Positions 26,650 through 36,300 of a stretch of 64,000 bases of DNA are shown here, piece by piece. Below the pieces are notes generated by a model that saw only the letters and a program-made list of their open reading frames with translations, ran no database searches and had not been told where the DNA came from. The DNA is taken from positions 7,971 to 71,970 of the forward strand of contig JANPFP010000072.1 in the NCBI GenBank assembly GCA_031423495.1, given 5' to 3'. Within the stretch, counting starts at the first letter, position 1; each line of letters opens with the position of its first letter. The position numbers and the translations under genes were made by a program. This DNA is from JACPYM01 sp031423495. Lineage in GTDB: Bacteria > Acidobacteriota > Blastocatellia > RBC074.

Positions 26650-27666
26650 ATGCGCAAGCGAGCACTCATTACAGGAATTACTGGGCAAGACGGCAGTTAT
26701 TTAACAGAGTTACTTCTGTCAAAAGACTATGAAGTGTATGGCATTATTCGACGTTCTAGTTCGTTCAACACGAATAGAATAGATCACATCTATCAAGACC
26801 CCCACGCCTTTTCTGCTCGCTTACACCTGGTTTACGGCGATCTTAACGATGCGAGTTCGTTAAATAAAATTCTTCGTGATATTCAGCCGGACGAAATTTA
26901 TAACCTGGGAGCGCAGTCTCACGTCCGTGTCAGCTTTGACGTGCCAGAGTACACCGGAGAAGTTACCGGGCTAGGCACGCTTCGCCTGCTAGAAGCGATT
27001 CGTGACACTGGGATCAAGCCGAAATTCTACCAGGCATCATCTTCTGAATTATACGGCTTGGTGCAGGAAGTGCCTCAAACCGAAAAAACACCTTTTTACC
27101 CTCGCAGCCCTTATGCGGTTGCGAAACTTTACTCTTACTGGATTACAGTAAATTACCGCGAAAGTTATAATTTATTTGCGTGCAATGGCATTCTTTTCAA
27201 TCACGAGTCTCCGCGACGCGGCGAGACCTTTGTGACTCGTAAAGTAACTAAGGCGGCAGCAGCTATAAAACTCGGATTACAAGACAAGCTATTCCTCGGT
27301 AACCTCGACGCGAAGCGCGACTGGGGATTCGCGGGCGATTACGTAGAGGCCATGTGGTTAATGCTACAGCAAGAATCTCCCGAAGATTTTGTCGTTGCCA
27401 CCGGAGAAACTTATTCGGTGCGTGACTTGTTAAATGAAACCTTCAGTTACCTCGACTTGGACTGGCAACGGCACGTAGAAATTGACCCCCGATATTACCG
27501 CCCGGCGGAGGTTGATTTGTTGATCGGCGATGCCACTAAAGCGCGCTTGAAACTTGGTTGGGAACCTAAGGTGACGTTTAAAGAGTTAGTTAAAATGATG
27601 GTTGATGCCGATTTGGCCTCATTGCAACCAGTCCAACCCAAAGTAGTAACAGAGAGGGCGAGTTAA
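26650..27666 (+). CDS. gmd: GDP-mannose 4,6-dehydratase
   Basis: 338 residues. The Rossmann motif TGITGQDGSYLTELLL at the N terminus, the YxxxK catalytic pair in PYAVAKLYSYW, and LFNHESPRRGETFVTRK are diagnostic of GMD. It converts GDP-D-mannose to GDP-4-keto-6-deoxymannose. The next gene is GDP-L-fucose synthase, 5 nt downstream, so the two together should make GDP-L-fucose for the glycan. Confidence 0.96.
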   Translation: MRKRALITGITGQDGSYLTELLLSKDYEVYGIIRRSSSFNTNRIDHIYQDPHAFSARLHLVYGDLNDASSLNKILRDIQPDEIYNLGAQSHVRVSFDVPEYTGEVTGLGTLRLLEAIRDTGIKPKFYQASSSELYGLVQEVPQTEKTPFYPRSPYAVAKLYSYWITVNYRESYNLFACNGILFNHESPRRGETFVTRKVTKAAAAIKLGLQDKLFLGNLDAKRDWGFAGDYVEAMWLMLQQESPEDFVVATGETYSVRDLLNETFSYLDLDWQRHVEIDPRYYRPAEVDLLIGDATKARLKLGWEPKVTFKELVKMMVDADLASLQPVQPKVVTERAS

Positions 27667-27671
27667 CCAGT

Positions 27672-28604
27672 ATGACCTTCCCTTTCGAACGAGTAGTAGT
27701 CACCGGCGGCGCTGGATTTCTGGGGTCTTACGTCGTGGATAAGTTACGGGTACGAGGCTGTAAAGAAGTTATCGTTCCTCGCAAAGCTGACTACGATCTG
27801 GTGCGCATCGAAGCGGTCAGAAAGCTGTACAAGGATACGCAACCTGAGTTAGTAATTCACTTAGCCGCTATTGTCGGTGGCATTGGCGCTAACCGCGTCA
27901 ATCCTGGACGTTATTTTTACGATAACTTAATGATGGGCGTACAACTCATCGAAGAGGCACGCCTGACCGGCGTAAAAAAATTTGTCGCGACCGGTACGAT
28001 TTGCGCCTACCCTAAATTTACCCCCGTGCCCTTCAAAGAAGAAGATATTTGGAACGGTTACCCAGAAGAAACCAATGCACCTTACGGTTTGGCGAAAAAA
28101 ATGATGCTGGCGCAATCGCAAGCCTATCGTGAGCAATATGGGTTCAACTCGATTTTTCTGCTGCCGGTGAATCTTTACGGTCCAGGGGATAACTTTGACT
28201 TAGAAACCTCACACGTCATCCCGGCATTAATTCGTAAATGCGTAGAAGCGAAACAGGCCGGGGCAGAGCAAATCGTTTGCTGGGGCAATGGGACAGCTAC
28301 GCGCGAATTCTTACACGCGGAAGACTGCGCCGAAGGCATATTGCTGGCTGCTGAAAAGTACGACCTATCTGAACCAGTTAACTTGGGTGCAGGTTTTGAA
28401 ATTTCGATAAAGGACTTGGCAGAAAAAATTGCCGGATTATGTAATTACCAAGGTCAAATTGTGTGGGACACTTCTAAACCTGATGGGCAACCGCGTCGTT
28501 GTTTGGACACTGCGCGTGCCTTTAGCCGTTTCGGCTTTCGCTCACAAGTTCCTTTTGAGGAAGGGCTACGCCAGACAATTCTTTGGTATGAGCAGCAGCT
28601 TTAG
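27672..28604 (+). CDS. fcl: GDP-L-fucose synthase
   Basis: 310 residues. It has VTGGAGFLGSYV at the N terminus, HLAAIVGGIGANRVNPG, the catalytic region TGTICAYPKFTPVPFKEEDIWNG, and YGLAKKMML (Tyr/Lys pair), all typical of the epimerase/reductase WcaG/Fcl. It acts on the product of gmd to give GDP-L-fucose. The stop is followed 20 nt later by the first module-A/B protein. Confidence 0.96.
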   Translation: MTFPFERVVVTGGAGFLGSYVVDKLRVRGCKEVIVPRKADYDLVRIEAVRKLYKDTQPELVIHLAAIVGGIGANRVNPGRYFYDNLMMGVQLIEEARLTGVKKFVATGTICAYPKFTPVPFKEEDIWNGYPEETNAPYGLAKKMMLAQSQAYREQYGFNSIFLLPVNLYGPGDNFDLETSHVIPALIRKCVEAKQAGAEQIVCWGNGTATREFLHAEDCAEGILLAAEKYDLSEPVNLGAGFEISIKDLAEKIAGLCNYQGQIVWDTSKPDGQPRRCLDTARAFSRFGFRSQVPFEEGLRQTILWYEQQL

Positions 28605-28624
28605 CAGCTTAAGGGAACTGGCTT

Positions 28625-29938
28625 ATGTTTTCGCTAATGCGATATAGCTATTCAATAATACTCGTCACTCTGCTATGGGCGACAGCCTCTTTTGGGCAAG
28701 AAAACGTTCTGGCGCAAGTTTCTCGGTTTCCTGAAGATTTAATAAGCAGTCAGGGGGTTGACCATGAAGGGATTTATAGCGACGGCTGGGTCGCTGCCTC
28801 TGCTTGCATTGTATTACGGCAACCGTCTGGAACATTTTTCAGGCTGAAAGGGCTGATTCCGCAAATAAGTAACTCTGCATTTTCTACGCAGTTAGAGGTT
28901 TTAATTGATCGCCGCCTAGTAATAACTAAGATGTTAGGATGTGGTGAGTTTACGATTGAAGCGTCTATTCTGAATTTAACATCTAATATTAATCGCCGGA
29001 TAGAACTCAGGTACACTAAAACTCAACTACTCCCTGCCCCAGATGCCCGAGCTGTTGCAGCCCAGCTATTTCAAGTTGGTTTCGTAACAGAAACCCTAAA
29101 TAATCCTGCGTCAACGCGATTAAAATCAGCAACAGACATAATAGCTCCTGCGGCTTCGGGGCAAATTGCTCTAGGAGCGGGATGGTACGAATCGGAAAAA
29201 ATGATGGCGACGCCATTCCGTTGGGTCAATAATAATGCGGAAATTGTGTTAGATATGCTAGCAGGTAAAGCACCCGCTACTTTGGAACTGGAGCTTGAGC
29301 CTGGCCCTGGCGTATCGTTAAAACCGTTCGAGTTACTGCTATTCAGAGAATCTTCGAGCATGCCGTTTGAAAAAATTACTGTGCAAGGGCGGGAAACGGT
29401 TCGGTTTAACCTGCCTTTTTCACCAAATACGACTGAGGTTATTACACTAAAAGTCGAGGGCGGGGGCCAGCTTATACCGCAAGAATTGCGAGTCTTAAAT
29501 TTTCGAGTTTTCAAAATCAAACTATCTGAATCTCAACCTGCACCGGCAGCTCCCCAGCCCGCAGCCGCAACTCACGCTCAGAAACGGAACGGGATGTTTG
29601 ACGATGGATGGGTCAGCAAGCATGTCGAGTTCAAGCTTCCCCAACTGTTTTCTCCTGGAATCTTGGTGCTGCGGGGCAGTATTCCCGTACTATCCGCTAC
29701 CGATAATTTAGCGAACGAAGTAATTATTAAGGTTGATGATAAAATTATCGCCCAGGAAAAACTGAAGCAAGGCACGTTCGAAATCACAACTTCCCCAATA
29801 TCCGGCGGCGGCATTCGCAAGGTCGAGCTAATATTCTTAAATGAATTCAAGCTGCCTAATACTGATCAACGCATTGTATCTGCCCTAATTGAACAAGTAA
29901 CATTTGAAAAGCTCCCGACAATAACGGAGAAGAAATAA
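28625..29938 (+). CDS. exported module A-B-A protein
   Basis: 437 residues with a signal peptide (about 1-24, ending SFGQ). It is built from repeated beta-rich modules shared with three other genes here. Module A (about 47-156 and 319-432) reads G-[IMV]-[YF]-x-D-G-W, then a G-x-IP strand pair, and ends near DxRxVxAxLxxVGF. Module B (about 181-300) begins LGAGWY..E, then FRWVNNNAE, LELEPGPG, KPFEL and VEGGG, and ends RVLNFRVF. I know no named family for these; both look like beta-sandwich, carbohydrate-binding-like folds. A periplasmic or surface location is inferred. It follows fcl in the polysaccharide operon. Confidence 0.75.
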   Translation: MFSLMRYSYSIILVTLLWATASFGQENVLAQVSRFPEDLISSQGVDHEGIYSDGWVAASACIVLRQPSGTFFRLKGLIPQISNSAFSTQLEVLIDRRLVITKMLGCGEFTIEASILNLTSNINRRIELRYTKTQLLPAPDARAVAAQLFQVGFVTETLNNPASTRLKSATDIIAPAASGQIALGAGWYESEKMMATPFRWVNNNAEIVLDMLAGKAPATLELELEPGPGVSLKPFELLLFRESSSMPFEKITVQGRETVRFNLPFSPNTTEVITLKVEGGGQLIPQELRVLNFRVFKIKLSESQPAPAAPQPAAATHAQKRNGMFDDGWVSKHVEFKLPQLFSPGILVLRGSIPVLSATDNLANEVIIKVDDKIIAQEKLKQGTFEITTSPISGGGIRKVELIFLNEFKLPNTDQRIVSALIEQVTFEKLPTITEKK

Positions 29939-30005
29939 TTACTTATTTGTGGCTTTAATCTGCTCACACGACGCATATAGGTAGGCAGATCAAGAAAACA
30001 CCGGC

Positions 30006-32567
30006 ATGATTAATCTGAACCGTTCAACCAGTAAAATTCCCGCTTGGCAAATTATATCAGCGATAGGAATGTTGCTATTTGTCGCCATCGGAGCGGTCTC
30101 ATTTTTCATGTCAGCCAAGACAACTCCATCTTCCAGTTCGTTAGCTGATGTTTTTAGCGAAACAACTGACGGTACAAAAGCCCCCTCCAATATTGAGAAG
30201 ATACCGGAAGACTTGAAAAACCCTGAGTTGCAGTATGCTGGCGTCTTCGAAGATGGGTGGCTAACCGAATCCCCTTCTTTTGTATTGTCGCAACCTATCG
30301 AATCCAACGCTCTCATAATTCGCGGAACTATACCGGACATTGGCAATTCAGGATTCGTTGCACAATTACAAGTTAGTGTGGATAGCCGCTTTGTAGGCGG
30401 AGAAAACCTGGGAGTCGGAAACTTCGAGTTAACACTGCCGCTACCAGCGGGCTCCGGCTCGCGACGCATTCATTTGACGTTTTCAAACAAACAATCCTTG
30501 TCCAACGGAGACGATCGAACGGTAGCAGCCTTGTTGCAGTTTATCGGTTTTGAAACCCGAACCGAGTTTATTGCCAAACTACCGCGCGATATTACGGGAT
30601 CGGGGGTAAGCCTTGGATATGGCTGGTATTTGCCTGAAGAATCAAATGGCACAATTTATCGTTGGGTAAATAACCAAGCCGAATTGACGATTGCTGCTCC
30701 TGATATTGACGAGCCACAGGCCTTACATCTAGAACTCGAACCAGGGCCGGGACTCGATTTAAAGCCATTTGATCTACAATTTCTTAATTTTGCCAACAGC
30801 GTAGTGGCACAACGCACCATTCTCGGACGGCAAATTCTTAAGATTTTACTTCCAACTGAACCTAGCGCTAATACTGTTTATAAACTTCGGGTTGAGGGAG
30901 GTGGAAAAACCGTTGCGGATGAAAAACGCATTCTGAATTTCCGTGTTTTTCGTGCAAAATTAGGCCCGCCCGCCCCTGATATCGTGACCTTAAAGGATGG
31001 GCTCGCGCTCGGAAGCGGCTGGTATGACCCTGAAGTATCACGCGGTAAGGCATTTCGCTGGGTGAATAATGATGCGGAATTATCTATTACTGCCCCTGCC
31101 ACGCAATCCATTCCGCTATCACTTGAACTAGAGTCTGGGCCCGGACTTAACAATCAGCCTTTTAACCTGCAACTGCTAACTGCGGCTGGAAAGCTAATTG
31201 CGAAAACCTCAGTTAGTTCACGGGAGCAAATCAAGTTCAAATTGCCAACCCCTCCCGGAAAAACAGAAGTGTTCAAGCTACATGTCGAAGGCGGAGGCAA
31301 AACGACCGCAGGCGAAACCCGAATTCTTAATTTCCGCGTCTTCAACGTAAGCATGGGAACCCCTAGCGGCCCGGACATCGTCCCATCACGCGCAGTTTTA
31401 CCAGAAGCTGCCAACTTAGAGATCGGTGAAAACTGGTATGCAACAGAAAATCGTGACGGGCAATTATACCGGTGGGTAAATAACGATGCAGAGTTACTCG
31501 TGAGAATGCCGCTAAAAGGCAAAACCCCTGTGTTAGTACTTGAACTGGAATCCGGCCCTGGCCTTGAGCAAAAGCCGTTTGTAATCCAAGCGCGCAATGC
31601 CGCAGGGGCAGTAATAGCACAAGCCAATGCTAAAGAGTCCGGCTTTGTCAATTTGGCACTGCCCTTCGCACCCGGTCAGACTGAAGCAATCAAGCTACAC
31701 GTGGATGGAGGGGGTCGCCAGATTCCCAATGAGCGCCGTATTCTTAATTTTCGCATCTTTAAAGCACGACTGAGTAAAGCTGTTGATGCGTCTGCTAGAC
31801 GAAATTTATTAAAAACAGGTATGTACGAAGACGGCTGGGTCACCACTAAAGCAGTGTTTCAAATACCTCAGCTTAAGACCCCTGCAACATTAACCGTTCG
31901 CGGCGTTATTCCAATGCTGGCTAACACCGGCTATTCAACCGAAGCAAGGTTGCTCGTAGATGATCAGGAAATTGCTAAAAAATCTTTCTTACCTGGAGAT
32001 TTTGAGTTACAGGCTCCCCCTCCGGCGGGGTCAGGTAATCGGCGCGTAAGCTTGTTGTTTTCTAAATCGCAAGTGCTGCCGGGCGAAGACCGGCGCGTTG
32101 TCGCAGGGCTATTACGCTATGTCGGATTCGATGCGCCTGCTAAATCTGACACCACCTCTGAACCAGGTAAAGAAATTCCACTGCCTCCAGATGGAGTAAC
32201 GTTGGGAGGCGGTTGGTACCCCGTCGAAGTTCAGCAAGCTACTCCGTTTCGTTGGGTTAGTAATAATGCTGAACTTCGCCTTTCGCCACCAGCAGATGGG
32301 CAATGGGCACTGGTTTTGACAGTAGAGCCTGGGCCGGGCGTTGGCTCAAAACCCTTTGAGTTACGCCTGCTAGATTCTGAGAAGAGTCTGTTTGATACCG
32401 CTCTGATTCGTGGAGGAAAAGATACAGTCCGCTTTGTCTTACCGAAAAACTCCGATAAGAGTCCCTCCTTATATTTTTTACAGGTAAATGGAGGCGGCAA
32501 AGCGACACCTAACGATTTACGTACCTTGAACTTCAGAGTATTTAATATCGAATGGAGAAAACTGTAA
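30006..32567 (+). CDS. membrane-anchored module A-B-B-B-A-B protein
   Basis: 853 residues. An N-terminal helix (about 16-35, IISAIGMLLFVAIGAVSFF) with a short cytoplasmic stretch anchors it; the rest should be extracytoplasmic. Modules in order: A about 75-183, B 200-320, B 333-450, B 471-589, A 600-711, B 730-853. The B copies share GWY..E, RWVNN.AEL, LELE.GPGL, KPF.L, EGGGK and RILNFR(V/I)F almost word for word, which suggests recent duplication. No catalytic motif is seen. It is probably a multivalent glycan-binding or scaffold protein; this is inference from repeats and location. Confidence 0.75.
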   Translation: MINLNRSTSKIPAWQIISAIGMLLFVAIGAVSFFMSAKTTPSSSSLADVFSETTDGTKAPSNIEKIPEDLKNPELQYAGVFEDGWLTESPSFVLSQPIESNALIIRGTIPDIGNSGFVAQLQVSVDSRFVGGENLGVGNFELTLPLPAGSGSRRIHLTFSNKQSLSNGDDRTVAALLQFIGFETRTEFIAKLPRDITGSGVSLGYGWYLPEESNGTIYRWVNNQAELTIAAPDIDEPQALHLELEPGPGLDLKPFDLQFLNFANSVVAQRTILGRQILKILLPTEPSANTVYKLRVEGGGKTVADEKRILNFRVFRAKLGPPAPDIVTLKDGLALGSGWYDPEVSRGKAFRWVNNDAELSITAPATQSIPLSLELESGPGLNNQPFNLQLLTAAGKLIAKTSVSSREQIKFKLPTPPGKTEVFKLHVEGGGKTTAGETRILNFRVFNVSMGTPSGPDIVPSRAVLPEAANLEIGENWYATENRDGQLYRWVNNDAELLVRMPLKGKTPVLVLELESGPGLEQKPFVIQARNAAGAVIAQANAKESGFVNLALPFAPGQTEAIKLHVDGGGRQIPNERRILNFRIFKARLSKAVDASARRNLLKTGMYEDGWVTTKAVFQIPQLKTPATLTVRGVIPMLANTGYSTEARLLVDDQEIAKKSFLPGDFELQAPPPAGSGNRRVSLLFSKSQVLPGEDRRVVAGLLRYVGFDAPAKSDTTSEPGKEIPLPPDGVTLGGGWYPVEVQQATPFRWVSNNAELRLSPPADGQWALVLTVEPGPGVGSKPFELRLLDSEKSLFDTALIRGGKDTVRFVLPKNSDKSPSLYFLQVNGGGKATPNDLRTLNFRVFNIEWRKL

Positions 32568-32592
32568 CACAAAGCAACAGGAAAATAGTATT

Positions 32593-33330
32593 ATGGCAAA
32601 ACATAAAACACTTACCGGCATGCACGTTACCAGATATACCGGCATGTATGAAGATGGCTGGACTTTTAGTAACGTGATGTTCGAATTAAAGCAACCCTCC
32701 CAGCCTGCCGACCTCGTCGTGAGTGGCGTTATACCGCAAATCGATGACAAAAATTTCACCACAGAACTAACCGTCAGGCTCAATGGACGTGATGCACATA
32801 AGGCGACTCTCTTGCCAGGAGAGTTTGACCTGAGGTTCCCTTGCTTGCCCGTGGTTACGCATCGTAAAATTGAATTTAAGTTTAGTAAAACACAAACCCT
32901 TTCCAGTGCGGATAAACGAATGGTCGGAGCATTGCTTAACCAAGTGGGATTTGAGTCACCCCCCTCTGACATCTACTCATTAACTGACGGCGTTGAGCTA
33001 GGTGATAACTGGTACCCTGCCGAAAAATGGGCAGGAGAAACCTTTCGCTGGGTGAGTAACGACGCTGAGATCATACTTACCGGCAGTGGACAGCTAAAGC
33101 TCGTGGCAGAGTCCGGGCCGGGCTTGGACTCACAGCCATTCGAGTTACATGTATTGAGAGCAGATGGAGGCCCTCTGACTTCAGTAAAAGTCTTTGATCG
33201 TAGTCCTGTTTCGCTTAATTTGCCGCAAGGCGTCAATCATATTAAGCTACACATTGAGGGCGGAGGGCGAAGTACAAATGGCGAAGAACGCATATTAAAT
33301 TTTCGTATTATTCAAATTGTTTTATCTTAA
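32593..33330 (+). CDS. module A-B protein without signal peptide
   Basis: 245 residues made of one A module (about 14-118, TGMYEDGWTF) and one B module (about 132-245, LGDNWYPAEKW, FRWVSNDAE, ESGPGLD, IEGGGRS, RILNFRI). There is no hydrophobic N terminus (MAKHKTLTGMHV), so the protein is likely cytoplasmic, unlike the two preceding genes. It begins 25 nt after the stop of the six-module gene. An attractive but unproven role is glycan recognition in the cytoplasm for the Wzt-like ATPase, which lacks a glycan-binding domain. Confidence 0.72.
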   Translation: MAKHKTLTGMHVTRYTGMYEDGWTFSNVMFELKQPSQPADLVVSGVIPQIDDKNFTTELTVRLNGRDAHKATLLPGEFDLRFPCLPVVTHRKIEFKFSKTQTLSSADKRMVGALLNQVGFESPPSDIYSLTDGVELGDNWYPAEKWAGETFRWVSNDAEIILTGSGQLKLVAESGPGLDSQPFELHVLRADGGPLTSVKVFDRSPVSLNLPQGVNHIKLHIEGGGRSTNGEERILNFRIIQIVLS

Positions 33331-33385
33331 CTCAACATCCCCCACGATGTACTTAACCTAGTGCATGGTGACTAGAGATTGACAA

Positions 33386-36300
33386 ATGCTCGTTTGGTTA
33401 GCTTCGTACCCACGGTCTGGCAATACGTTCTTCCGTATTTTACTGAATCAGTTATACGGGCTTAGCTCACAAAGCCAATATAACGAGTCAGGGTTTCCTG
33501 TCATTAATAACCTGACGGGTAATCACGGAACGAACATTCTGACCGAACCTGTGTCAAATTATAGGAACTGGCAATTCGTAAAGACGCACGACTTGCCAGT
33601 CAACGATCAGTATCCAGCTATTTATCTGGTACGAGACGGTAGAGATGCTCTCGTTTCGCACGCTCACTACATAATCAACCATGAAAAATATGATTTGCCT
33701 CATAACGCAGACACTTTTTGGTATCTACTATACGATCTAATTTCTACAGAAAATCATTTTGGCGGGTGGGCGCAAAACGTAACAACATGGCTAGAGCGTA
33801 AGGCCCCCACCGCTTATGTCAGATTTGAAGAATTGATAGCGAACCCACAAGCATGCATACAGCGAGCTTTCGGTCAGCTAGAAATAGAACTTCCGGCAGA
33901 AAAAATCGCCCCTCCCACTAATTTTGCAGAACTACAAACACAGTTGCCCGTATTTTTTCGTAGAGGAAAAGTGGGAACCTGGCATGACGAAATGCCAGAA
34001 GAATTACAAAAAGTATTTTGGCAGCATCACGGAACAGTAATGGAAAAGCTAGGTTATGCAAAATCCGGCGAGGTCAAGGCTATTGAGTTGGCGGAGGTTG
34101 CGGCAGAAATCAAAAAGCATCGGCTTTCTCTGGCTACTACAGCAGCAACCTCTCAACCCGAAAACCACTCAAAAACATTGCTACCAGAAGTTGCTGCCAG
34201 CGCAATGCACCCGGTTAAGCTGGGAGAATTGCAGCTATTTCACGATTACTCAAATATTAACGGGCTTACTCAATTACCGGAAGTATCTGATTTCTATGAA
34301 TTACTCAATGAAATGCGTCTAGCGGTGCATAGGGGAACACTTGCCTGGACGAGCTACGACGAGTTGGTACTATACGCCTCTGTGTGTTTCTGGATGATCA
34401 GAAAACTGGAATACAGTTTCGCCACTCGCTCATTCAATGCCTTAGTAAAAGACGCCAAAAAACTCAAAATTCTCGATGTCGGGTGTGGCGTCGTCCCATT
34501 GTGTAACTGGATGGCGAAGCGTGATCACTCCGTAACAGCGATTGACCCGTCAAAATCGCACATAGAATTTGCCCAAACTCATTTGAATAATTTTTATCAA
34601 TCTGAGGTTACTTACGAAACAGTAAGCGCAGAAAAACTTCCATACGCTGACGCAACGTTTGATTTAGCTACATGCATCTCAGTGCTGGAACATATTCCTC
34701 CAGGCAATGACGGACTGGCATTGCTAGAAATAGCTCGTGTGCTAAAACCTGGAGGGCATTTAATTTTGACGTTCGACGTGTCTCCTGACAAACCGCTACA
34801 AAAAGGAGAGAATCCTTTCCCTGCTAACCCCCGGCGCTTTCGCTACCCTTTCACTCACGCGGCAGTAGAGAAATTATTTCAGCCGCTTCAATCGCTCTTC
34901 GAATTTTCACCCAGCACGTTAATCACACCCTTTCGCTCTCTCACGTGGGATAGCGTGCATCAATTCTGGGCACTCACTCAACACCATGACGAGAGAGCCG
35001 AACCGTTGCGCGAATATCTTGCGGCTGGTATCGTCATGCAAAGAACCAACGGCAAAATTTCGGAGACAATTTCGCCCAACGTTGCGTTCATCACTGGGCA
35101 AGCTGCCATCGAACAGCAACTTGATTTTTTTGAATATCACGCTAGTCAACGTTTACAAACCATCAACCAATTAGTACGCGAACGAGACCGGCTACAAGAA
35201 CTAATCGCAACCGAGACAGTAGCGAAAGAGACACAAGACCAAATCAATCTTCAAAAATACGTTGAAGCACATCAGACGTTAATCGAGGAAACAAGCGCGA
35301 TCAGAAAACTCCTCGAAGAACAAGCTCAGCTAGTTCAGCAGCCGCTGACTGCTGCTCGCCTGGAGCTTCAAACCGCCCAGCAAAAGTTGACTGAAATAAC
35401 TGCGGCTCTCAATAAACAGCACACTGAAACTGTAACGAAAGAATCCCAACTCAAGAACCTATTGACTGCGCGCGCTGAAGATCAGGCCAGAATTCAAAAA
35501 TATATCGCAGAACGCGAGGCTTTAATTGCTGAGACTGGCGCGATTAGGAAAGCCTTTGAAGAACAAATAGTACATGTTAAGCGTGACCTGGAAGCTAAAC
35601 GACAAGGGTACCTAACGACTGAACTTAAATTGGCAGATGAGATACAAGAACTAAAAGTGTTAGTCGAAAAACTAAATCAAGAAGCCAGTCTGCAATCAAA
35701 AGAAATCATTAGCGTCACTCACGACTTAATACACTTTAGAGCGGAGGCTGAGACGCGCCAGTCCTTAGCGGAATCCTATCAACGTACGATAGAAGAGCAA
35801 ACTCGCGTATTTCAGTTACAACAGGAAGCACATTCGAAAGCAATGGAAAATGCCAATCTAATGGCTGAAGCACGCCTGCGCGTCATCGAAGAACAACAAG
35901 CAGCGTTGGAAGCCTATCGAAGGTGGAGCATCAAGGGCAGGCTCAAAAATTTAGTTAAACCGCAGCTTGGCGTACTTTATCAATACGCACCTAAACCAAT
36001 AGAACTACCTGCCAAATATAATAAATTGCGCTCCCTTCCCAATGCGCCGTGCATTTCAATAGTGACGCCAAGTTATGGCCAAGGCGAATTTATTGAGCGC
36101 ACTATTAAAAGCGTATTAGGGCAAAACTACCCTAATCTGGAATACATTATTCAGGACGGAGCGTCCAAAGATGAGACCATGCAAGTGGTCGAAAAATATG
36201 CCAATAGCTTGAAACATTATGAATCCGTGCGCGACAGCGGGCAGACACAAGCTATCAATCTGGGCTTTCGTCACGCCAACGGCGAAATTATGGCTTATTT

